This document shows, piece by piece, positions 46,964 to 56,828 of a stretch of 64,000 nucleotides of DNA. Positions within the stretch are counted from its first letter, which is position 1; each line of letters opens with the position of its first letter. The position numbers and the translations under genes are program-made. The notes beneath the pieces were generated by a model. That model was not told the DNA's origin and searched no databases. It worked only from the letters and a program-made list of their open reading frames with translations. The DNA comes from Ananas comosus (lineage: Eukaryota > Streptophyta > Magnoliopsida > Poales > Bromeliaceae): assembly GCF_001540865.1 (NCBI RefSeq), contig NC_033629.1, positions 7,422,987 through 7,486,986 on the forward strand. The letters are read 5' to 3'.

Positions 46964-47770
46964 AAGTCTTCAACCTGAAGGCATGTATCACCTTGAATAT
47001 CTCGGGCCGCAACCCCCTCTCAAAGCACTCCGCTCGGTCCCGGTTACTATGAATCAATCCCGGTACACAATTCACCAAATGCGATAATTCCCGCTCGTAC
47101 TCCCACACAGAACGACTTCCCTGCCTCAACTTGAGAAAATCCTCTTTCATTTTTCGCTTATCACTATCGGAGAAGTACTCCATTAGTAGCAACCCCCGAA
47201 ATTCTTCCCAAGTCAACGAAGGAAGATCCGCAGACCGATTCTTCTTAACTCACGTCCACCACAACGAGCCGACTTCTCGAAGCAGTGCGCGACCAAATGA
47301 ACCTTATCTTTCTCCAATGTATAGATATCTTCGAATAACGCCTCTATAGCGGTAAGCCATGCCTCCATCACCCAAGGATCCGTCACTTCCCCATCAAAAG
47401 TCGGAGGGTTGAAGCACTTAAAGGCCGTCAATACCGCCGACGACCGCTCCTGTTTGGCCTCTAGTGCATCCAGATAAAGGGCCGAAGAACCCGAAGCTGT
47501 CGGAAGAATAATCGTCACCGGTGTCCCCGCCACCGTAGGAGTCGGTGCCACAGGTGCAGGTGGGTCCTGACTCACAGGTGTAGCCGCCGCCGCCTGTTGA
47601 GACACTAACTCATGGAGCCTCCCAATCTGCTCTTCTTGCCGCTGCATAGCCCCAGCCAATGCGGCTACCTGGGCTCGTAACTCACGAACCTCATTAGACC
47701 CAGATTGCTCGGGCATCTCAAGAGGTGATGCCGGAGTGGATCTCGTAGCCGGACGTCGAGTCGGTGCCAT
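46950..47770 (-). pseudogene. Gag capsid region of the Tekay element
   Basis: The likely start is ATG 47770-47768 (MAPTRRPATRST), 335 bp after the primer-binding site. An ELRAQVAALAGAMQRQEEQI stretch predicts a short coiled coil. Capsid residues follow: FNPPTFDGEVTDPWVMEAWL (~47400), then, after a frameshift near 47214, YFSDSDKRKMKEDFLKLRQG and FERGLRPEIFKVI. Gag packages the element RNA in virus-like particles. Confidence 0.88.
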
Positions 47771-48104
47771 TGTTTTCTGAAACGTAGCACACACATTAGT
47801 ACTCGACCTACGTGACACACACGTCGCAACTATACACCCCAACCAACAACCAAATCAGGCGAAAGCAATCAAGTGTACTTGTCCTTATCTCTCGGCATTA
47901 TGTTGTCGGCCGCCCAACATAACCCCTCAAGTTGAGAACGAATGACCACTTGGATTCATCTCTAATTACGCTTAGAGACGTGCTACCAATTAACCCAATC
48001 CATCTAGCTTTCGCTATATGCTAAGTCCACGTTACTCGTCTCCTATAATCCTTAAGGTTTCCAATCCTAAGGTCCCTAAGGCATCCTAGACTTTTACTTT
48101 CACC

Positions 48105-48116
48105 GCTCTGATACTA
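48105..48116 (-). promoter_or_regulatory. Primer-binding site (degraded)
   Basis: The minus strand reads TAGTATCAGAGC, one change from the canonical TGGTATCAGAGC of initiator tRNA-Met, 7 bp inside the 5' LTR boundary at 48124. Confidence 0.85.
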
Positions 48117-48123
48117 TTATATC

Positions 48124-50197
48124 TGTCTGGCCCCGCGAAAGCCAATTTGGTCGGTTCGGGTACGTCCACAGACGTCGAACGGACAGAACCTCCCCTGTCC
48201 GCCTAAGACTCCACGCAAATATCAACATGTATAGCAATTTATACAAAAAGAATTCGAGTATACATGGCTTGCACGAAGGCAAGAAACCACAAGCAGGTGA
48301 AGATACTACTATTATCCATACATCCACACATGTAATTTGATTGCTTTTAACCAAACATAAGCTATCCACATATTACATTCTTTTCTTTCAATATACATCA
48401 TATGATTCATCACGAAACATATACCACATCTGAATTTACATCATTTATACATCATCATATACAAAAGATGATAATAAACAGGGTACAAACTATACTCGGG
48501 TAGCCGCTATCTAGGGTGCGATGCCCTTGCCGCGATCCTCGACCGCCCGGCTTGCGCTAGGATCTGCAAGGTTGGTGGTGTGAGAACTAATGAAAGTTCC
48601 CAGTGGGTTCAGCTGCCGACCCCGCTGACTCGCTCACTAGGTCTACTCAGGCATATGTAGGAAAAGAAGAGATAGATAGCAAACCATATTAATGCTAGTA
48701 CAATGCCTGTACAAGAATTGAATCAACAAGTAATATGCTCATGATGATGCATGCATGTCTTTCATATTTACTTTGGCTTTTACCCAATCATCTTGGTTAA
48801 CTCATGGTTAACCCCAACTCACTAACCAAATCCCTTTTTATCGGGGAGAATTCCGTTACAACCGGACGGGACCGTCTACTGGGGAGAATACCGCTACAAC
48901 CCAGTGGTGACCACTCCGGAGCTCACCGCTTGAGAGGGAGCTACCGCCCTCAAGCATATAGACCAAATGTGAGTATAATCAAATCCTCAATTTTGAGGAT
49001 ACTTTGCCATTCTTGCCACAATGCTCTTTAAGGTTTTACCTTATCTAGCATACCACAATTCCAGGTGCTATTCATACTCTCTAGTGTCAATGTCACCTTT
49101 GTTTACTAATGTCATAGTCCCACATTCATTTCATACATTTAGGATTTCTATATGGATAGTCCACTATCCATTCACATGTTCTTTTTCATTGAAAGCATAC
49201 AATAGGTTCCATACCATAACCACATGTCATAATACCCTACAATGCATGAATGCCACAAGTGTACATATATACTCAAAAAAGCGACATAGACATAATGAGA
49301 AATTCGATAATTTCGGATAGCACCACCCACCTCGTAGGGATGCTGGAAGGCTACAACTCAAGTCTCATGATTTATGGTCACCTATTTTCTCGACCTACGA
49401 CAAACGAAGCCGAAATAGCATTTTTCCCCAATATCTCGTCGTAGACTCGTCGGAACTTCTATCCGAGTCTCCCAACGTGTCGGTTTATACTCCAATTAGG
49501 GCTACAAGAGATCAATTTCATCTTAGACCTCATAGTTTACAAAACCCTAATTTCTAACCCTAGGTTTTCATCATCACAAAATACCCACTATTACTTGGAG
49601 ATTCTAGAGTTAATCTACCATAACATCCTCTAGAAACAACAACTAGAAGGAAACACAACCAAACCCTAACTCATAACCACAAAAACTCACCTCAAACCTT
49701 AGCTTTCTCCTTCACTCAAGCACAAGAGCTAGCTTTATCCCTAAGCAAGCCTTCTTCTCCACCAAGCTCCTCTCTTGGAGCAAACCCTAGTGAGAGAAGG
49801 AGAGAAAGGGAGAGAGGGTAGAGAGTCTTAGAGAGAGAAAGAGAGTTTTCTCTTTGATGTTGGTGTGAGGGGAAATGAGCTCAAGGGCTTTAAAACTCAT
49901 GTATATATCCTCCCAACAGCCATTTGCACAAAGGCCCCTCATCAATTTAACACTTTAGTCCAACCCCACTTGCTGCGAGTTCGGGATCCGGACCCTACAC
50001 TCAGGGTCCGGACCCCGAGAGTATTTTCAGCACAAAAAGGCCTGAAATTTTCCAGCTTGCTCTCCAAGGTCCTAACCACTAGTCTAGTGCACTCCGAAGC
50101 ATTCGAAATGATCAACGGACCTCAACTTGTCCATCACCACACTTCGGTCAATTTGACTGAAGTTCGGTATAACCTATTAGGGATTCGCTATGTTACA
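48124..50197 (-). mobile_element. 5' LTR of the full-length Tekay element (2074 bp)
   Basis: Plus-strand ends are TGTCTGGCCCCG (two terminal substitutions compared with the 3' LTR) and CGCTATGTTACA. One palindrome is intact (GGGTCCGGACCC at 50004-50015). Its partner near 49983 is damaged to GGGATCCGGACCC. Confidence 0.92.
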
Positions 50198-50380
50198 CAT
50201 GCTAACCTAAGCTAAACTAAAAGTGAAAAGAAGTTTCAATAGTGCTCGGAGGTTGCTCACCCTATTTCCACTTTCAAACAAGAGTTTACAAGAGTAACTC
50301 AAATATTCAAGAAATTTTAAAATTTAAATTTAAGAAAGGTAGGGGTAGGGGGTTGCAACTATAAAGTATGATGATTCGCC

Positions 50381-50800
50381 ACTTGATATTTTGCTCCTAT
50401 CACTGCCACTATGGCATGATCAACTTATGTTTGGGTGAGCTCTCCCGAATAGTGGTTGCTATTCGACCCGTTAGGTCACGATTTGGCCTTTATTTCACGA
50501 TTTGGCATCGAGTAGCAGCTGCCCCGATTGGGCTTATGGCATCGGTCCATAGGACCACCCATTAATTAGGTCCTTTATCACTGCCAAATCGTGATGTTTT
50601 GCTCCTCTATCACTGCCACTATGGCATGATCAACTCATGTTTGGGTGAGCTCTCTCGAATAGTGGTTGCTATTCGACCCGTTAGGTCACAATTTGGCCTT
50701 TATTTCACCATTCAGCATCGAGTAGCAGCTGCCCCGATTGGGCTTATGGCACCGGTCCATAGGACTACCCATTAATTAGGTCCTCTACAATTGATATTCG
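50381..50800. repeat. Two-copy tandem duplication, ~210-bp unit
   Basis: The unit starting TGATATTTTGCTCC at about 50381 recurs as TGATGTTTTGCTCC at about 50591. Shared landmarks include ATCACTGCCACTATGGCATG, TTCGACCCGTTAGGTCAC and CCCATTAATTAGGTCCT. The copies differ at scattered bases. It is non-coding and lies in the flank into which the Tekay element inserted. Confidence 0.85.
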
Positions 50801-51620
50801 ATATTGTTTGACGCATAACTAGGCTTGGTCACAGATATCCTGATAGTAGTTGCACAGTCTTTACTACTTACATGTGCTTAATGTACCTCGTTTTAGCTTA
50901 CTCTACGATTGTTTTTATCTAGGTGACTGATTGATGTAACTTGCCCTCGATAGCTTGTTGCACCTACCAAAAAACTTTGTAGTTTCCCACTCCTTATAGG
51001 ATTGTTTTTCAGGTACGTCGGGTGGGGTGGAACATGGCGCAGAGTGAGATTGCATGCAAGGTAGTTCACCTAGGGTACTGCTTTCTTACTTTCTTTATAG
51101 TATTTACTAGTGCTTTATTTCCAACATTGTGCACGTGTAAAAAAAATTGTGTCCATATAGCGGGTTTGTTCACGCGTCTAGTTGGGCTTCTAAAATGGGG
51201 TGTAATAGTACATAAAATAGTTTAAGTTTAGATTTTTCTTAATTATATTTATAGATTATATGAAATATTTAAGTTTATATTTTCTTAATTAATATAAACA
51301 TTTAATTTATTGATAGGGTAAATGAAGAGTTTGAAATAGATATTGTAATACATGAAATTAATTTACCAAATTATTTTTTTTTTTACAAAACAAAAGGTGA
51401 GAATAATCCACCAAATATATTTGCTTTGTAGTATAATATAGTATAGATATAGATAGATATAGATTAGAAGCACGAATTTGAAACTTCTACATTTCCGACT
51501 CAGAATCTTATATCTTTTCTCGCTGCAATCAAACTTTTTTTTTTCATCAAATACTCCACTAATATCTATGACTAAGAAAGTAAAAGCAAAAAAGTTCGTA
51601 GGACGAAAAGTGCTGTTGAT
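50801..51620. other. Non-coding; LTR-like debris then AT-rich DNA
   Basis: GGTGGGGTGGAACATGGCGC near 51021 resembles the GTGCGGGGTGGGGCGCGG block at 14295 of the LTR-like remnant, so 50801-51070 may be part of a similar old LTR. The remainder is AT-rich without a gene. Confidence 0.35.
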
Positions 51621-51816
51621 TTTTTTTTTTTTTTTTGAGAGAAAGATAACATGCTATCCGCTTCATTGGTCTCATTTATTTATTTATTTTTGAGAGAAAG
51701 ATAGCATGTTTATTTCTTTGGAAAAAGAGCTGAAAATGTGAAGCAAGTAGATTTCGAATTTGGGACCTTGGGTACCAACCATCAAACCCTTTATCACTTG
51801 CGCTAGGGACGGTCAG
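51621..51816 (-). mobile_element. tRNA-derived SINE, copy 3, with doubled 3' end
   Basis: On the minus strand it starts CTGACCGTCCCTAGCGC and ends in CTCTC plus poly-A, like the copies at 4407 and 24242. It has a TSD of about TGTTGATTTTT at 51614-51624 and 51819-51829 (plus strand). The last segment (GAGAGAAAGATARCATG on the plus strand) is present twice, giving a longer 3' end. The B box is altered to ATTCGAAATC. Confidence 0.82.
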
Positions 51817-51899
51817 TTTGTTGATTTTTATTTGAATAGCCAAATTAATGGTATTTCAATACTAAGACATTTGAATAAAGTGTGACAAAATTATATGTT

Positions 51900-52590
51900 T
51901 AGGTAGCGTCTAATTCGGGGTTAAAGCGGGGATAACCTCTTATCCCCACTTTAACTCTAACATAATTTTTGGGGGGTCAAATGGATTATTCCGAGATAAC
52001 CCATGTGGGGTGGGGTTAGTTAACCCCACCCCCTCTTGGAATAGGGGTGGGATTAGTTTGCTAATCCCACCCCTATTTAATGTTTATATAATTTAAAAAA
52101 ACCGACCTGGAAGAAAAAATTGTTAAATTTATAAAAAGTCTTTCACCTTTAAATATTTAAATTTTAAACATAATTTTACATTTCTGCATTTTAAATTTTA
52201 ATTTTAAATTACTTATTTTTATTAATTTAAAATTTAAATTTGATATTTTATCATTTGTAATCTTGAGATTTGATAGCTTTAAATTTTTAAATTTGAGATT
52301 TAAAAATATAGATTTTAATTTTGAATTATAAATTATAAATTATAAATTGTTATTTTTAATTATTTAAATTTTAAATTTAAATTTAAATATAATAATTGAG
52401 ACAATATCATTATTTTTTATTTATAATTACCCACTATTTTCTTACTCAATCTTATCTATCCAAACGTAATTTTTCTTAATTTCGTGAACAATTCAATTAT
52501 CATTCAAATATAAAATTAATTTAATTCAGACTTAACTCTGAATTTAATCCTACCTCTAAAATAACTAGCTCTTATTTAATCCGGAGCGAA
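51900..52590. repeat. Palindrome-bearing AT-rich element, possible MITE
   Basis: Near 52010-52030 GTGGGGTTAGTTAACCCCAC is a perfect palindrome. Immediately after, AGGGGTGGGATTAG and CTAATCCCACCCCT form a second hairpin. An AT-rich, non-coding tail of repeated AAATTTAAAT-type words follows to about 52440. Terminal inverted repeats could not be confirmed. Confidence 0.45.
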
Positions 52591-52599
52591 ACGGAGGTT

Positions 52600-53477
52600 T
52601 CAATGCAAAGACCTTACCTTCAGTAAAATTTCAGAAGAGCGGAAAAAAAAAAAAAGAAAAAAAAAAGAAGAAGAAGACAAAAAATATCATCTTATAATTC
52701 TTATTCTTGCCCCCGGTAAGAATCTTCCCACCATCCCGGTGAGCTTACCCTCAAAACTTATGTCTTTCCCTCCGTACCCCTAGTCTCTCTCACTGCCCCA
52801 CAGTGGAGCGAAGCATTCTAGGGCTCGCTATGTCTGAACAGGAAGATGAAACGCACGATCAGGTGCGTCCATCCGTCCACACAAAAACCAAATCGCACGG
52901 TCATCCGCATCCTGAACATCCATCCGTTTAGTAGTGTGGGGAGTGGGCGAAAGAAAAAACAGACAGAGAAAAACGGGTGGTTGGTTTTATCCTTTATTAT
53001 TATTATTATGAACACCCCTTCCCTCTGAAGCAAAAGGAGGGGCCGTGTAAGAAAAAGAAGAAGAAGAAGAAGAAGAAGAAGAAGAAGAGAAGAGGGTTTG
53101 TGAGCTCTTATCACAACTACAAGTGAGAGAGATATAGAAAGAGCTAGTTCATTTGAAGAAGAAGCGGGGAAGTCCCCTGTATTTTGTACGCTTCCTATGT
53201 ATCCTCTTTTTTCTTTTTTTTTTTTTGGCCTTTTTCTACGCTTTTCTCACGCACGAGATCTCACCTTTTCTCGATCAATCTCTGATGGGTACTCTCAATC
53301 TACAGGGGAATCGCCTCAATCTCCCTTTTTTCTCCTCATTTCCCTCTTTTTTTCGCCGTAAAAACTGGATCTTGATGTAAGAAATATGTTGTTTTTGTTC
53401 CTTTTGCAGTTGTAAATCTGAAGGTGGGGTTTTTCTTGTTCATTTTCTATATTTTTCTCTATTTTCGTGGGATTTAG
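52600..53477 (+). promoter_or_regulatory. Upstream/5'-UTR region of the DUF1639 gene
   Basis: It contains pyrimidine-rich DNA, an (AAG)n microsatellite at 53051-53095 and poly-T runs, features often seen in plant 5'-UTRs. No convincing TATA box was found. An upstream ATG at 53284 opens a ~32-codon frame that ends before the main start, so translational control by a uORF is possible if it is transcribed. Confidence 0.4.
53051..53095. repeat. (AAG)n microsatellite
   Basis: About twelve AAG units upstream of the DUF1639 start codon. Confidence 0.92.
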
Positions 53478-54493
53478 ATGGATCGGGAAGCGAAGAATCC
53501 ACCGAGGGCGCCGCGAGGAGGAGGAGGAGGCGTAGGAGGAGGAGGAGGAGGAGGGGCTGCGCCGGAGCCGAGCTTCCCCCTGCAGTGGGGGAGCCGCAAG
53601 AGGCTCCGGTGCTTGAAAGTGCGCGAGGAGGGCGGAGGATCCCCTGCCAAATCCGATAGCAATCCTCGGCGGTCCCTTTCCCGCATCAATCGCCGCATCA
53701 TCGCCGGAGGCGTCGGAGGAGGAGGAGGAGGAGGAGGAGGAGACAACCACTTCCCTTCCCCACCCCCCCATCATCACCCTGCCCCTCTTTGCCTCAGGTC
53801 AATTTGAATCAAAAATACAAAGAAGGATATCTAAAAAGTTGGGAATTTGAACTCATTGCAATACCCAAATTTGGAATTTGTCATCAGGAAGGCGGATTCG
53901 GCGGGCTGCGAGAACGGGGGGAAGTCGCAATCGATGTCGTCGTCGCCGGAGAAGGAGGACCGGTTTTATTCGACGAGGGGCTCGGCTGCAACGGTCTTCG
54001 AAGAGAACGGGGTGATCGGGAACGGGGAGGAGAGGGGTGCAGCGGTTTTACCACGGTTCTTCATCTCCTTGTCGAACAAGGAGAAGGAGGAAGATTTTCT
54101 TCAAATGAAGGGGTGTAAGCTCCCGCAGAGACCCAAGAAGAGGTCCAAGTTGATACAGAAGTGCTTGCTCGTATGCTCTCCTTTCCTATTTTTCAAACAC
54201 AAAATCTGCCCTTTCGCGTATACTTGAACTTCAAATGTGACCTTTTAGTTCATTTTGGCTTTTTGATGGGTGTAGTTGGTGAGTCCTGGCGCATGGCTAT
54301 CGGAAATCTCGCAGGAGAGGTACGAAGTTAGGGAGAAGAAGGGCTCGAGAAAGGTATACTAAGCCTTTCTAATTTCTCATTTCAGTAGGGTTTTTTTCGA
54401 TTTAATCGGTTATCTGGTTTACTGATCTGTCTAATCTTGTTGCAGCGAAGGAGAGGATTGAAGGCGATGTCTATGGAGAGTGATTCAGAATGA
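53478..54493 (+). CDS. DUF1639-family protein, complete four-exon gene
   Basis: DUF1639 is a plant-specific family of unknown function, so no reaction can be assigned. Exons: 53478-53797, 53888-54170, 54276-54353, 54446-54493; all introns are GT-AG (90, 105 and 92 bp) and the spliced frame gives 242 residues. The N-terminus is low-complexity with two poly-Gly runs coded by GGA repeats (~res 15-26 and 79-88) and a basic SRKRLRCLKVRE-like patch. The diagnostic domain is C-terminal: LPRFFISLSNKEKEEDFLQM, then LPQRPKKRSKLIQKCLL across intron 2, then GAWLSEISQERYEVREKKGS. The tail RRRGLKAMSMESDSE follows. The basic stretches suggest nucleic-acid binding or nuclear location (inference). The first intron is short and its acceptor was chosen by frame. 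Low-complexity antisense frames here are shadows. Confidence 0.9.
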
Positions 54494-56759
54494 TTCGGAG
54501 TGGTAGAGGAGAGTTTTGGTATCGAAATAGATCTTGTGGGGTAAGTGGGGATCGATCATTAGGCATGTAATTTGTGTTCTTACTCACTATGCCACCGCAA
54601 ATCCACAATCAGTTGGGATTCTTTTTTGCCATTATGTCCTCTCATCTTTTATATTTAGGAGAACTTGAAGCGTCCTCTTTCTTATTTGTGCTACCGAAGG
54701 AATAGCGAGATGATCCTTGTTTTGAGTTTAAATTGGTGGAGAAGAAATTATGAGGAGGACAAGGAAAAACCTCTGGCGATTAGGCATTGCACGGTTGCAC
54801 CTACTTTCTTGCCCTGTCCTCTCTGCATCCGAACCCTTACGGAGTTGAATGTGATGTTTCATTTTTATTAGAAGAGACAAATGCCATCTCAGGAGTGGTC
54901 GGCGAATGCTTGCCTTTATATCAGCTTATTGTCCTCATTACTATTTTCTATTGTGAGTTCCGAAAGATTCCTCAATAATACTGAATACGAAGGTAACGTC
55001 TAATCTTAGGTATTGCGAGCAACAGGAAACTTTCAAAGCTATTCCTAATTTTTCAGTAAGTATATTTGATGAAGAATTAATTACTGCTCCCAAATTGTTT
55101 TCTTGAAATCTTCCTTGCATTTGATAACTTGAAGAGTTTCTTGTGCTACATATTCGAGTTTCTTGTACTACTAATATGTAGCCTTTAAATTATGTCAGAA
55201 GGCTCCATTTTTCCAACAGTGGAAATCTTCATAGTTAATAGCGATGTGTTTGTTATAATTTACTTCCTTATTCAAGTCCTTTGTTCTATACCTAAATATA
55301 ATCATCAAATTTAGTCTTGCATTTACTTTGGATACGTATTTTTTTTTTCCTACTGTCCTTGACTATCTAGTTTACATTTTACATTATAATCATATTTATG
55401 ATGCATACATACTTCAATACATTTGACACGTCTGTATTGGAGATTGTATGGGATATAATACTCTGTTGAAAGCTTAACATTACTTGTTAGTCACTTTTTT
55501 TGTTTTTGATTTTTTTTTTCTTATATAAGGGTGAAAATTCGAATGTGGCTTGGATAATTTTTGAGTACTCTGATACTTTTGAGAGAAGATATTAAATTAT
55601 TAATAATGACAAGAATCCTCGGAAGATAATGCAAATTGAAGACATTATATGAATGTATTTAATTTGTACAATCATGGGTTGCGGTATTAATTTCCTTACT
55701 ATATATACAAGCAGACAGAATTAAACTTTTTGTAGTATGTGCATATATATGCGTGCGCCTGTATATGTGCGTGCTTGCCTGTGCATGCCCATTGTCGTAT
55801 CCTTAGCTTATAATGTATGTCGTGGCAGTGTATCCACAGTGTCATGCCCGAATCCATGCAACATAGACTGATATGATATCATTGTTATCCCAACTGTATA
55901 GTGACTCTTAGCTGTTACGCTGTGAAATCATTATGATTGAATCACTGTGAAATTGTTACTTATTTAATTGTTGCCTTTCATTATTTGGCAAATTTGTGAC
56001 GGCTGAAGGTTTTGTCCTTCATTGGTCTCAAAGTTGGGCTGTGAGACTGGGGCTCTAATTTATTGCATCAGTTCAAGATAAGAGAAGCCTATGCTACGGT
56101 GATCATCTAGTTCCATCAAACTTTCCTTTTCAAAATTACAGGCTTAAATTATTCTGTTGGAAGTTTAATCTGAATTTGTTTTGTTTCTCTAGTCATGTGC
56201 AACAACGAGGGGAAACAAATTCCTTTTGGGGTTGTAGAAATTTTGACCTAAATATCATGTTGTGTTTCGCACTGAATTGCTGATTTCTCCTGTTGAATCA
56301 CCGGAAATATTTGCAGAACAGTAAACTTGGTTCCTATCTTTATGCGATGTCAAGATTTGTATGTTTGTAATCCACAAAGTGAGGCTGGAAATTTTGAGGG
56401 TTTATGGGTTTGAAGTATATTTGATTAGAGTTTGGAAGTTTGGCCTTGCAGAGGCAGAGAGTGTATGTTTGGATTCTCTTATCTGACCCATAGAATGTAT
56501 GTTTGGATTCTCTCATCCAACCCTAACTCATTTTCATAAATCTCTTAACTATATTTTTCTAAAGCCAGGTGCCAAATAAGACTTTCGGCTAGGTTTTGAA
56601 CCCGCTGTATCTTGTTGTACTGCAAACTCCATTCAATAGTTATGCTTTGTATTAAGTTGTTGTGACAAACCATGAGCTTTGCATTTAAAAATGCTGGTGA
56701 GCACATTTTCTATTGATGAAGAAATTATCTAGGCAAATTGTCTAGGCACATATGTTGGG
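54494..56759. other. Non-coding downstream region
   Basis: It probably begins with the 3'-UTR of the DUF1639 gene, but no clear poly-A signal stands out. No other gene is supported. A short direct repeat (GTATGTTTGGATTCTCT) occurs at about 56464 and 56498. Confidence 0.5.
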
Positions 56760-56775
56760 ATATATATATATATAT

Positions 56776-56828
56776 ATAGAGTCGGCTAGTATGCTTCTGG
56801 AAGCACGGAGCCCTCCGTGCTTCCAGAA
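56776..56828. mobile_element. MITE-like end with perfect 16-bp hairpin
   Basis: After an AT run, ATAGAGTCGGCTAGTATG resembles the end of the MITE at 6203. It is followed by a perfect inverted repeat: arms 56795-56810 and 56813-56828 (TTCTGGAAGCACGGAG), separated by CC. The other end of the element was not found. Confidence 0.5.

Larger units (their letters stand above)
40952..50197 (-). mobile_element. Full-length Tekay/Del-type Ty3/gypsy retrotransposon, TSD CATGC
   Basis: A 9246-bp element with two LTRs (40952-43027 and 48124-50197), primer-binding site, polypurine tract and all coding domains in the order gag, protease, RT, RNase H, integrase, C-terminal chromodomain-like module. CATGC is duplicated at 40947-40951 and 50198-50202. 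The two LTRs show scattered substitutions and small indels, clearest next to the primer-site end, so the insertion is not very recent. The coding region has several stops and frameshifts plus lost catalytic residues (see domain entries), so it is non-autonomous. It is the only element in the window that keeps both LTRs. Confidence 0.95.

Noticed and set aside
53316..53777. 153-codon minus-strand frame with Ser runs
   Set aside because: Antisense of the GGA-repeat exon of the DUF1639 gene; composition reflects the repeats.
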